Shown here piece by piece: positions 1 through 5,437 of a DNA stretch of 5,487 nucleotides. The DNA is from Propionibacteriaceae bacterium (lineage in GTDB: Bacteria; Actinomycetota; Actinomycetes; Propionibacteriales; Propionibacteriaceae): assembly GCA_031255975.1 (NCBI GenBank), contig JAIRRM010000173.1, positions 1 to 5,487 of the forward strand, written 5' to 3'. The stretch's first letter is position 1. Every line of letters starts with the position of its first letter. The notes under the pieces were generated by a model that saw only the letters and a program-made list of their open reading frames with translations, was not told where the DNA came from and searched no databases. A program made the translations under genes and the position numbers.

Positions 1-1
1 C

Positions 2-1867
2 GTACCTCATGCTGTGATCGCGCCCGAGAACCGGCAAGCCACCGGGGCTCGCTTCGATGAGCCTCCTGGCGTCTTCGACAACGGCGATAAAACAGACGAG
101 ACGGAACAATCGACTGAAACGCGCCGCGGCATCCCGTTACCAACGATTTCAGAATCGGAAGCCGATGCCAGCGCTAACACACTTGCGCTGCTGGCAGTCG
201 TCGGCCCCATTGGGACAGGTGTGGCGGCGACACTGGCGGCGGCTGTGGCCGTACGACGAAAGCGGCGTCTCGATCAGCGTCCAATCGGTAAAGCACTGCC
301 GCCATTACCGCCAAAGTTGGCGCGCCTGGAACAGGCGCTGGATATGCGCGGCGCGATACGTCCCGATCTGGTGCCGTCCCCTGACGCTGGTGACGCTGGT
401 GACGCTGGTGACGCCAACGCTGTGTTTGTGACCCTCGGCACCGATAGCGACAACCAGACAATCGAGTTCGACCTGGGCGGGGCCGGGCTGGTGGAGATCA
501 TCGGCAACCCCACCTTTTCCGTCGGGATGCTCACCGCCCTGGCGGCCCAGTTCATCGGTGGTACCGCCCCAAACGCCGACGTGACGTACGTGGGTACCCA
601 AGCCAACTGGTTACGCGACCTTGACGATTCCCGGTTGACGGTGATGTCCGATTCCGCTCAGGCGATGCGCAATCTGCACGCGCTGCTGCGGGCTCGCATC
701 GACTCGGTTACAGACACCGCACAGGTGCCCGTGGTATTCCTATTTGAGAGCGCGCCGCCGACCCAGATTCCGCGTGGGTTTGAGGCCGCGAACGTAAGCA
801 TCATCGTTATTCGCGAGCAAGGGGTTCCCGTCGCCGACCACGTAATCTGCGTGGCGAGCGAGAGTTCCGCGACGCTGATGACCGACGGGCTTGTGGTGTC
901 GTTCGCGCCTGGGCTCGCCACTTCGTCCGTACGCGACCAACTACAAACCCTCACGGCGCGGTTGGCCGATACCGCATATGTGCCCGCCCATTGGTGGAGC
1001 GTGGCGGATGCGCCGGTCGATGGGGAGAGTTCCCCTACCAATACCACCGTCATCGATGGCACGATGGTTGAAGTCCCGGCAGTGGCAGTTGTTCCGCCCA
1101 GCGACGTGGACGGAACGACATTCCGAGGGGAGGCCATGTTCGGCGACCGTCCGTATCTGCAACTGCTGGGCCCGGTGATTCTCGCGGGTGCCAGGGGTGA
1201 GGTGCCCGCGCGCGCCGCAAAGCAATGTGCGGAGTACTGCGCTTGGATCATGCTCCACCCCGGTGCGACGTCGCTCGACATGTCCCGCGATTTGCTGGTG
1301 GCCGAAGGCACCCGCCGCTCCAACATGAGCAGGCTACGAGCCTGGCTCGGCACCACCGCCGACGGCGAACAGTACCTTCCCGACGCCTACTCCGGGCGTA
1401 TCGAACTGCACAGCCACATCTCAAGCGACTGGGAGCACTTCAGGCTGCTCACTGCCGGTGGTATCAATCGCACCGCAGATGACGCGCTACGGGCGGCGCT
1501 CTCGCTGGTGCGGGGCGCGCCTTTCTCCGATGCGGTACCGGGTTCTTGGCGTTGGGTGGAGCCGTGGCGCGTCGAGATGGTGTCGCAGATACGGGATGCC
1601 GCAGCAGAACTGGCGGGTCGGGCCTTGGAGCATCATGATGCCACCTTGGCGCGCTGGGCGGTGGAGCGGGGCACTGCGGCGGTCGGTTTGGATGATGAGG
1701 TGCTGCTGACTCTCAAGGTGCGTATCGAGCAGGCGTGCGATAACCGTCACGAACTGAGCCGGTTGGTGTTGCAGATCACTCGGCGTTCTCGCCAGTTGGG
1801 GGAGGATCTTTCGGATGCCATGGTGGATTTGCTACGGGAGGTGGTGGAGACGGGCGTCAGGGCTTAG
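2..1867 (+). CDS. Membrane-anchored BTAD (SARP-like) regulator, N-terminus cut by window edge
   Basis: The frame is open to the left edge, so the true start is probably outside the window; GTG at 14 is the first possible start but has no ribosome binding site. Residues below count from GTG 14. Residues 1-55 are a polar, disordered-looking linker. Residues 57-80 form one hydrophobic helix ending in RRKRR, which places the following part in the cytosol. Residues 136-325 are an alpha/beta domain I cannot name. Residues 380-468 resemble the SARP/OmpR-type winged helix (LLGPV at 384-388, LHPG at 414-417, MSRLRAWLG at 438-446). Residues 473-610 match a bacterial transcriptional activator domain (ALSLVRGAPF, W512, W517, AAELAGRALEHHD). 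Relatives I know of often carry a LysM domain before the TM helix; none is visible here. Its role is probably signal-dependent gene control or scaffolding at the membrane; target genes are unknown. Its stop lies inside the 3' end of the opposing permease gene. Confidence 0.8.
   Translation, partial: VPHAVIAPENRQATGARFDEPPGVFDNGDKTDETEQSTETRRGIPLPTISESEADASANTLALLAVVGPIGTGVAATLAAAVAVRRKRRLDQRPIGKALPPLPPKLARLEQALDMRGAIRPDLVPSPDAGDAGDAGDANAVFVTLGTDSDNQTIEFDLGGAGLVEIIGNPTFSVGMLTALAAQFIGGTAPNADVTYVGTQANWLRDLDDSRLTVMSDSAQAMRNLHALLRARIDSVTDTAQVPVVFLFESAPPTQIPRGFEAANVSIIVIREQGVPVADHVICVASESSATLMTDGLVVSFAPGLATSSVRDQLQTLTARLADTAYVPAHWWSVADAPVDGESSPTNTTVIDGTMVEVPAVAVVPPSDVDGTTFRGEAMFGDRPYLQLLGPVILAGARGEVPARAAKQCAEYCAWIMLHPGATSLDMSRDLLVAEGTRRSNMSRLRAWLGTTADGEQYLPDAYSGRIELHSHISSDWEHFRLLTAGGINRTADDALRAALSLVRGAPFSDAVPGSWRWVEPWRVEMVSQIRDAAAELAGRALEHHDATLARWAVERGTAAVGLDDEVLLTLKVRIEQACDNRHELSRLVLQITRRSRQLGEDLSDAMVDLLREVVETGVRA
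382..414 (+). repeat. 9-bp tandem repeat inside the BTAD gene
   Basis: The unit TGACGCTGG is repeated exactly three times, followed by a partial fourth copy (TGACGC). It encodes an Ala-Gly-Asp run at about residues 124-134. The run lies in a linker between the region after the TM helix and the alpha/beta domain, so it can change length by slippage in steps of three residues without breaking the frame. Confidence 0.85.
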
Positions 1868-3281
1868 TAACCCAGGGGCTACCTTTATCGAAATCGGCGC
1901 GGTAAGCGGCGCTGGCGTGTCCGAACCACGCTGTTCCCAACAGTAGGAAGGCCGCCAGCCCCAGGTATACCGGCAGGCTGAGCCCGGTGGTTGGGGCGAA
2001 GATAGCGGCGAGCAGCGCGCCCAGCACCAGAGCCACGTTATTGATGATGTCGTACAGCATGAACACCCGTCCGCGGTACTCGTCTGAGATGTGCGCCTGA
2101 GTGAGTGTGTCGGTATAAACCTTGACCGATTGGACGCACACCCCGTTGAGCAGCGCTGCTATCACGAGCGTGGGGCGAACCAGCACGGAGCCAGGCAGCG
2201 CTTGGACTAGGGCGCTGCACGCCAGCACGGCGAGCATCGCGTTCCGCACTCTCAGCCGCGCGGCGATGATCGGTGCCGCCACTCCACTTAACGCGAAGCC
2301 AACGCCGGAGGCGATGAACCATACCCCCATGTCGGCGATGGCATCGCTTAAGTCATCGGCTTGATGGAAGGTGTTGCGGTACGCCAGGATGGTCACGGTC
2401 ATCAACACGCCGTAGCCGGTGCGTTCTAGAGCGACGGCGCTCAGTCCTTGCACCACGATGGGCCGGGACTTGAGGTGATGTAACGCGGCCATCGCGCCCA
2501 CCCAAGCATGGGCGAGCAGTTGCCGAAAAGACGGCGACGGCTGGGGAGGAACCGGGGTGTGTGCTGCCTCCACCGGGATGTGTGCCGCCTCCAGGGGAGG
2601 CACGTCCGCTGGCGATGTCAGCGGTACGGGTTGGGTTGTCGGGCCCAATTCGTACCGGCCAATACGCGCTAACAACGCCACCGATACGGCGAACGTTAAC
2701 GCCGCCGTACCAAAGATGATGGCGTCGGCGGTGTTGGTGGACAACGCGGTATCAAAAACCACCCGGATGACTCCAGCGACGATTCCCGCCATCACCAGGG
2801 TGATCGGCCCGATGACCGGCATCAGCGACGAGGCGTGCAGGTATTCGTTCTCGTCCACGGTATCGGCCAGCCCGGCCGCCAATCCCGCCAGCACGAAGCG
2901 ATTGAGGCTCATCACCAGCAGCAACAGCACATATACGGCGACGGGCTCTGCGGCAGAATCCGAGGTATCAAGCACCTGCCAGGCGACCACGGCGCACAGC
3001 AAAGTGCGAACAATATCGGTGCAGATCGCGGAGCGTTGCCGGGGCCACCGGTCGAGCAGCGGGGCCACGAACGGCGCGATGAACGAGAATGGCAGGTAGT
3101 TAATGGCCAGTACGGTGACGATGGCCCAGCCGTTCGGTTGATGCTGTGGGCTGAACAGCGCGTACGCCAGCATACCGACCTGCACCAGCCCGTCGCCCAA
3201 TTGGGTGGCGACCCGCACGCCCAGTAGGCGGCGGAAGGCACGGTGGCGGAGCAACGCCCGTAGCGAACGCAGTAACTCCAT
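1857..3281 (-). CDS. MFS transporter, exporter-like (MFS_3 type)
   Basis: A 474-residue polytopic membrane protein, normal length for a 12-helix major facilitator, with hydrophobic segments throughout. After TM2 there is a degenerate motif A (DRWPRQR, residues 77-83). In the C-terminal half EYRGRVF (391-397) matches the RGR motif of the MFS_3 drug and siderophore exporter group. The halves are joined by a long Pro/Ala-rich cytosolic loop (about 208-250). The product probably exports a small molecule by proton antiport at the plasma membrane; the substrate cannot be inferred. The ATG at 3281 is supported by GGAGG on the minus strand (3287-3291), 5 nt upstream. A candidate -10 lies at 3314-3319. 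The gene is divergent from the DLW-39 gene and convergent with the BTAD gene, with stop codons overlapping by 11 bp. No co-transcribed partner is visible, so it is probably monocistronic. Confidence 0.88.
   Translation of the reverse strand: MELLRSLRALLRHRAFRRLLGVRVATQLGDGLVQVGMLAYALFSPQHQPNGWAIVTVLAINYLPFSFIAPFVAPLLDRWPRQRSAICTDIVRTLLCAVVAWQVLDTSDSAAEPVAVYVLLLLVMSLNRFVLAGLAAGLADTVDENEYLHASSLMPVIGPITLVMAGIVAGVIRVVFDTALSTNTADAIIFGTAALTFAVSVALLARIGRYELGPTTQPVPLTSPADVPPLEAAHIPVEAAHTPVPPQPSPSFRQLLAHAWVGAMAALHHLKSRPIVVQGLSAVALERTGYGVLMTVTILAYRNTFHQADDLSDAIADMGVWFIASGVGFALSGVAAPIIAARLRVRNAMLAVLACSALVQALPGSVLVRPTLVIAALLNGVCVQSVKVYTDTLTQAHISDEYRGRVFMLYDIINNVALVLGALLAAIFAPTTGLSLPVYLGLAAFLLLGTAWFGHASAAYRADFDKGSPWVTKP
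2552..2593 (-). repeat. Two-copy 21-bp tandem repeat in the MFS central loop
   Basis: Two adjacent 21-bp units (2552-2572 and 2573-2593) differ at two positions. They encode EAAHIPV followed by EAAHTPV in the loop between the two transporter halves (about residues 221-234). This is an in-frame duplication in a region likely to tolerate length change. Confidence 0.8.
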
Positions 3282-3286
3282 CGGTA

Positions 3287-3291
3287 CCTCC
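3287..3291 (-). promoter_or_regulatory. Ribosome binding site of the MFS gene
   Basis: GGAGG on the minus strand, 5 nt before the ATG at 3281. It fixes the start of the permease and is the only strong Shine-Dalgarno seen at a gene start in this window; the plus-strand genes lack one. Confidence 0.8.
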
Positions 3292-3313
3292 GGCGACCCG
3301 TCTCTGGGCGCCC

Positions 3314-3357
3314 ACTCTAGCCGGTGCCAGCGGTTATTACCTTCTACCGGCTAGACT
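3314..3357. promoter_or_regulatory. Divergent promoter with symmetric inverted repeat (MFS / DLW-39)
   Basis: The arms are 3314-3325 (ACTCTAGCCGGT) and 3346-3357 (ACCGGCTAGACT): 12 bp with one mismatch, 9 bp of it perfect, around a 20-bp centre. Each arm ends outward in a -10-like hexamer: TAGACT on plus (3352-3357) and TAGAGT on minus (3314-3319). The plus -10 ends 6 nt before the ATG at 3364, predicting transcription from about the A of that ATG. The minus -10 predicts a leader of about 26 nt holding the GGAGG. No good -35 is seen on either strand. The symmetry would let one dimeric regulator control both genes, but that is inference. Confidence 0.5.
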
Positions 3358-3363
3358 GTGGTT

Positions 3364-3492
3364 ATGAAGAAGATCCTGTTCCTCGCCCTCGCATTCTTCG
3401 CTGTGCTCGTGGGTTTCTCCGCTGTGCGGGCCAAGCTGGATGCTGACGCCGAAGCTAAACTGTGGGCCGAAGCCACTGATTCTGTGCTCTGA
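3364..3492 (+). CDS. DLW-39 family micro-protein
   Basis: A 42-residue protein with MKK, a hydrophobic segment (about 4-20), a charged stretch and the C-terminal motif LWAEATDSV (33-41). This matches the short actinobacterial DLW-39 family, whose signature is a D/K-LW-AEATD-like tail after a single N-terminal membrane segment. The family function is unknown to me; a small inner-membrane protein with its tail in the cytosol is the likely form. There is no Shine-Dalgarno. TAGACT at 3352-3357 lies at the distance expected for a leaderless mRNA starting at the ATG. The gene is too short for most length cut-offs and is easily missed. It is divergent from the permease and followed by a strong hairpin, so it is probably transcribed alone. 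Confidence 0.85.
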   Translation: MKKILFLALAFFAVLVGFSAVRAKLDADAEAKLWAEATDSVL

Positions 3493-3513
3493 CAGATCCA
3501 CCTACTAGGGCTG

Positions 3514-3562
3514 CGCCACCCTCACCAGAGCCACCGTTTTCGTGTGGCCGTTGAGGGTGGCG
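3514..3562 (+). terminator. Two-part hairpin downstream of the DLW-39 gene
   Basis: An 11-bp perfect outer stem (CGCCACCCTCA at 3514-3524 with TGAGGGTGGCG at 3552-3562) encloses a small internal loop. An inner stem GCCAC/GTGGC (3530-3534 / 3544-3548) follows, capped by CG-TTTT-CG with one bulged T. There is no clean U-tract after it, as is common for actinobacterial terminators. It starts 22 nt after the DLW-39 stop and ends 23 nt before the first GGACAACA repeat, so it probably ends the DLW-39 transcript and insulates the array. Confidence 0.6.
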
Positions 3563-3585
3563 TTGCCGTCTTCGGTCGGTTTTCC

Positions 3586-3717
3586 GGACAACACTCGGTC
3601 TTTTCGGACAACACCGGAGTGTTCCGGACAACACCTGGCCATAGCGGGACAACACCCGGCCTGCTACGGACAACACGTAGGTGCAAACGGACAACATATT
3701 GGGGTGTCCGGACAACA
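3586..3717 (+). repeat. Seven phased direct repeats, GGACAACA (iteron-like operator array)
   Basis: The octamer GGACAACA occurs exactly seven times, at 3586, 3606, 3626, 3647, 3668, 3689 and 3710. The wider consensus is CGGACAACAC: copy 4 has G before the core and copy 6 has T after it. Steps are 20, 20, 21, 21, 21 and 21 bp, about two turns of B-DNA, so every copy faces the same side of the helix. Sequences between copies differ, apart from a shared CGGTC...TTTTC flank before copies 1 and 2. The core does not occur elsewhere in the window. The last copy ends 34 bp before the ATG of the sigma-like gene, about where a -35 would lie if that mRNA is leaderless. The array fits cooperative protein binding for transcription control. 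A plasmid-type iteron origin or a partition site is a less likely alternative. Confidence 0.85.
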
Positions 3718-3751
3718 CTTTTGAGGTCATTTTGGCCGCAGTATTTCGGGT

Positions 3752-4399
3752 ATGCAGCTCACATACCTGATCGATAAGGCTGGCGAGTCCGGTTCCGTCG
3801 CGGCCCTGCCGCTAGTAGATCCCAATCCTGACATCGTGGTGGCCCGGCTCCGCTCGGGCGACGATACGGCTGCGCTCGAACTTGTCGCGCGCGCCCAAGC
3901 TGGTGATAGGGCGGCTGGCGAACTGGTGCTGGCCGCCCTCGGCCCGCGTCTCGCTTGGCAATGTCGCCGCGATCCGTTCCACACCCTCGCTGACTATCAG
4001 GCGGCGGCGTGGGAACGCATCATGCGGCATCCCATCGCCAGACGACGTAACAGCGTGCTCATCAATATCGCGCTTGACGCGTTGAAAATCCTTTCACGGG
4101 AAAGGGCTGCCACACTGCGCGAAATACCCGTCGCCGAGGTTCCGGAACCGCGCCATTCCAACCGTGTCGGCCAAGATGAATTGCCGTTCGCAGGACAGAT
4201 CATCGACCTCGCCGCCAGACGACGGCTGGTGCCCGCCGCTTCGATTCCGGTGCTGCGTAGCGTCTACACCAAAGGACTCAGTTCCGTTGCCGCCGCCAAA
4301 CTGCATGGTATGACCCCGGAGATGGTGCGTTATCGCTGTTCTGCGGCTATTAAGGTGTTGCGGAAGCACCGCGAAGAACTGTTACAGGATGCGGCGTAG
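3752..4399 (+). CDS. Sigma-70-like DNA-binding protein behind the repeat array
   Basis: 215 residues. Residues 40-118 resemble a degenerate sigma region 2: the AQAGDRAAGELVL helix, then HTLADYQAAAWERI, then SVLINIALDALKILSRERA in the place of the usual WL-IA-N-D-R helix. Residues 125-150 are a linker. Residues 155-207 resemble region 4: IPVLRSVYTKGLSSVAAAKLHGMTPEMVRYRCSAAIKVLR follows the usual 'vy-GLS-AA-lgmt-VR-R-AI-LR' helix-turn-helix pattern. The protein may be an ECF-like sigma factor or, since region 2 is divergent, a sigma-derived DNA-binding regulator. ATG 3752 is the only ATG in frame after a stop at 3722; it has no clear Shine-Dalgarno, and the -10 candidates (CAGTAT or TATTTC, 3739-3747) are weak. 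No anti-sigma gene is adjacent. Its position behind the array suggests array-dependent, perhaps self-directed, regulation. tRNA-Ser follows after 78 bp. Confidence 0.65.
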   Translation: MQLTYLIDKAGESGSVAALPLVDPNPDIVVARLRSGDDTAALELVARAQAGDRAAGELVLAALGPRLAWQCRRDPFHTLADYQAAAWERIMRHPIARRRNSVLINIALDALKILSRERAATLREIPVAEVPEPRHSNRVGQDELPFAGQIIDLAARRRLVPAASIPVLRSVYTKGLSSVAAAKLHGMTPEMVRYRCSAAIKVLRKHREELLQDAA

Positions 4400-4477
4400 T
4401 GTCCGTCTGGCCGTGGAACTGCCCGCCGACTACCATGGGGTGTGGTCTACCGCGACTAATTGGGCGTGGTGGGTTAC

Positions 4478-4562
4478 GGCGAGATCGCATAGTGGACTAG
4501 TGCAGCCGCCTTGAAAGCGGCCGAGGGTAAAACCTCCCAGGGTTCGAATCCCTGTCTCGCCG
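4478..4562 (+). tRNA. tRNA-Ser (anticodon UGA)
   Basis: A complete class II tRNA. The acceptor stem GGCGAGA pairs with TCTCGCC (4555-4561), with discriminator G at 4562. The D-arm stem is GCA/TGC. The anticodon stem is GCCGC/GCGGC around the loop CTTGAAA, with anticodon TGA at 4512-4514. The long variable arm GAGG/CCTC marks it as serine, and the T-arm is CAGGG-TTCGAAT-CCCTG. CCA is not encoded. It reads UCA and, by wobble, other UCN codons. No convincing promoter is seen; TACCAT at 4431-4436 is a weak -10 candidate. The next gene begins 1 nt after the tRNA. Confidence 0.96.
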
Positions 4563-4563
4563 C

Positions 4564-5088
4564 GTGAGTAACACAGTTGAGCGCTACGCGTTACGTGAAC
4601 CGGTGCCGATCAGGACGGTGCCCGGCACACTGGTGGTGCTGGCCGCCGGTATCTACTTCGTACAGCGGTTCACTTGGGAAGACGGTGGCGTCTTCCGCAC
4701 TGCGGGTTTCGTCATGATCGCCTTGGGTATCATCTTCCCGATACTTATCGTCGTGAAGATGTTTCTGAATGTGGTGCGTATTGAACTGAGCGACGAGGGC
4801 ATCACGGCAAAGGGCCCCAAAGTCAATGGCAGTATGCGCTGGGAGGATGTGACCAACTGGGCGGTCGATCCGAAAGGCTCCGGCTTGGTGCTGGTTTCCG
4901 ATGAGAAGCGGCTCAAGATCATCTCACCCAACGGTCGTGGCGACGCCGATGTGTTCGCATTGGGGGAGGTGGTAGACGAATACGTTTCGGCCGCCCGGGC
5001 ACATTTGGGGGGACGTGCTCCAGGCCGTGCACAAACCGGTGAACGTGTCCAAGTGGATCCAGATAGTGATTTCGGCTTCGACAACTAA
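4564..5088 (+). CDS. Two-TM membrane protein with bacterial PH-like domain
   Basis: 174 residues from GTG 4564. Hydrophobic helices lie at about 18-36 and 46-68. A beta-rich domain (69-147) has the bacterial PH-like pattern: RIELSDEGITAKG, SMRWEDVTNWAV, then a strand pair around LVLVSDEKRLKII. The C-terminus (150-174) is polar and acidic. The fold suggests a membrane protein with a cytosolic PH-like domain; its ligand is unknown and I do not recognise a gene name. The start is uncertain. GTG 4564 is 1 nt after the tRNA, so any Shine-Dalgarno would have to lie inside the tRNA and none is seen. GTG at 4603 or 4618 would also keep both helices; the AGGA before 4618 is only 2 nt away. Leaderless translation after tRNA 3' processing is possible. 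It sits between two tRNA-Ser genes, about 25 bp before the second. Confidence 0.75.
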   Translation: MSNTVERYALREPVPIRTVPGTLVVLAAGIYFVQRFTWEDGGVFRTAGFVMIALGIIFPILIVVKMFLNVVRIELSDEGITAKGPKVNGSMRWEDVTNWAVDPKGSGLVLVSDEKRLKIISPNGRGDADVFALGEVVDEYVSAARAHLGGRAPGRAQTGERVQVDPDSDFGFDN

Positions 5089-5094
5089 ACCGCG

Positions 5095-5100
5095 TAGTCT
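5095..5100 (+). promoter_or_regulatory. Candidate -10 of tRNA-Ser(GCU)
   Basis: TAGTCT, 6 nt after the PH-domain gene stop. Transcription would begin near 5107 and leave a 7-nt leader before the mature tRNA. TTCGGC (5071-5076), 18 bp upstream, is a poor -35 match. Read-through from the upstream tRNA and gene is the alternative. Confidence 0.35.
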
Positions 5101-5113
5101 TGTCCACTGTCAC

Positions 5114-5203
5114 GGAGGCGTCGCCTAGTCGGTCTATGGCGCCCGCCTGCTAAGCGGGTTGGGGTCTCAAAGCCCCTCGCGGGTTCGAATCCCGCCGCCT
5201 CCG
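5114..5203 (+). tRNA. tRNA-Ser (anticodon GCU)
   Basis: A complete class II tRNA. The acceptor stem GGAGGCG pairs with CGCCTCC (5196-5202), with discriminator G at 5203. The anticodon stem CCCGC/GCGGG holds the loop CTGCTAA, with anticodon GCT at 5149-5151. The variable arm GGGG/CCCC is long, and the T-arm is GCGGG-TTCGAAT-CCCGC. CCA is not encoded. It reads AGC and AGU codons, complementing the UCN-reading tRNA-Ser 550 bp upstream. A strong terminator begins 2 nt after it. Confidence 0.96.
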
Positions 5204-5204
5204 C

Positions 5205-5254
5205 AAAGGGTTGGGGGGGTCGTGCTTTGCACGGCCCCCCAAACCCTTTCTTGC
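5205..5254 (+). terminator. Intrinsic terminator after tRNA-Ser(GCU)
   Basis: The 21-nt arms (5205-5225 and 5229-5249) pair with one G-A mismatch (5213/5241) and one G-U wobble (5220/5234) around a TTT loop. The stem core is a run of G opposite a run of C, and the hairpin ends in TTTCTT. This is a strong Rho-independent terminator for the tRNA, and possibly for the whole tRNA-PH-tRNA unit. Confidence 0.9.
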
Positions 5255-5262
5255 GAAGTCGC

Positions 5263-5278
5263 GGCGGCGGGATTTGAA
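5263..5278 (-). repeat. Inverted degenerate copy of the tRNA-Ser 3' end
   Basis: GGCGGCGGGATTTGAA matches the reverse complement of tRNA positions 5184-5199 at 15 of 16 bases. Going back towards the terminator, GCGAAG (5253-5258) resembles the complement of 5199-5204 (one mismatch), with inserts of 3 and 5 nt. The inverted repeat centred on the terminator loop therefore extends outward into the tRNA. Confidence 0.5.
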
Positions 5279-5317
5279 AGAATGGCGCCCGTAGGGTGTC
5301 GTTTCGGGCGGTCATGA

Positions 5318-5336
5318 GGAAGCCCGGTGGGCTTCC
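5318..5336. repeat. Perfect 8-bp hairpin
   Basis: GGAAGCCC (5318-5325) and GGGCTTCC (5329-5336) surround a GGT loop. No T-tract follows and no gene is adjacent, so its role is unclear. It could be a second terminator or part of an interspersed palindromic element. Confidence 0.55.
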
Positions 5337-5415
5337 GATTGAGGCCCCCTCGAATCCCGCCCGTGGCAGACCGGCATGGTGTCGTCGTGGTGGATGCTCC
5401 GCTGAGGTTTCTGAG

Positions 5416-5437
5416 ATTCCGGCTCGGGGGCCGGAAT
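5416..5437. repeat. REP-like palindrome (ATTCCGGC / GCCGGAAT)
   Basis: A perfect 8-bp stem with loop TCGGGG, followed by GACGGGG. The layout ATTCC...GGAATGACG is the same as that of short interspersed palindromic repeats known in many bacterial genomes. Whether it is repeated in this genome cannot be seen from one copy. Confidence 0.4.

Noticed and set aside
658..1356. 232-residue minus-strand frame
   Set aside because: It lies wholly inside the BTAD gene, has no domain pattern, and is a shadow of the GC-rich coding strand.
2557..3099. 180-residue plus-strand frame
   Set aside because: It is a Ser/Thr/Ala-rich shadow of the permease gene on the opposite strand.
3586..3717. CRISPR array
   Set aside because: The repeat core is only 8-10 bp with 12-13 bp between copies, far below CRISPR repeat and spacer sizes, and no cas gene is present.
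3586..3717. Plasmid-type iteron replication origin
   Set aside because: The spacing would fit, but there is no adjacent AT-rich unwinding stretch, no recognisable Rep protein and no evident DnaA box, and the setting looks chromosomal. Kept only as an alternative.
3542..3724. Plus-strand frames with SGQH-type repeats
   Set aside because: Same cause: copies 1 and 2 read as different peptides, and helical spacing, not frame, is preserved.
3455..3730. Minus-strand reading frame with repeated VLS units across the array
   Set aside because: It is a translation of the DNA repeats. It has no ribosome binding site and runs into the DLW-39 gene, and the 20-bp steps shift the first copies out of the VLS frame, so the repeat is not kept as protein.
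4431..4464. Promoter for tRNA-Ser(UGA)
   Set aside because: TACCAT (4431-4436) and ACTAAT (4455-4460) are the only -10-like strings, and neither has a -35. Too weak to list as a feature.
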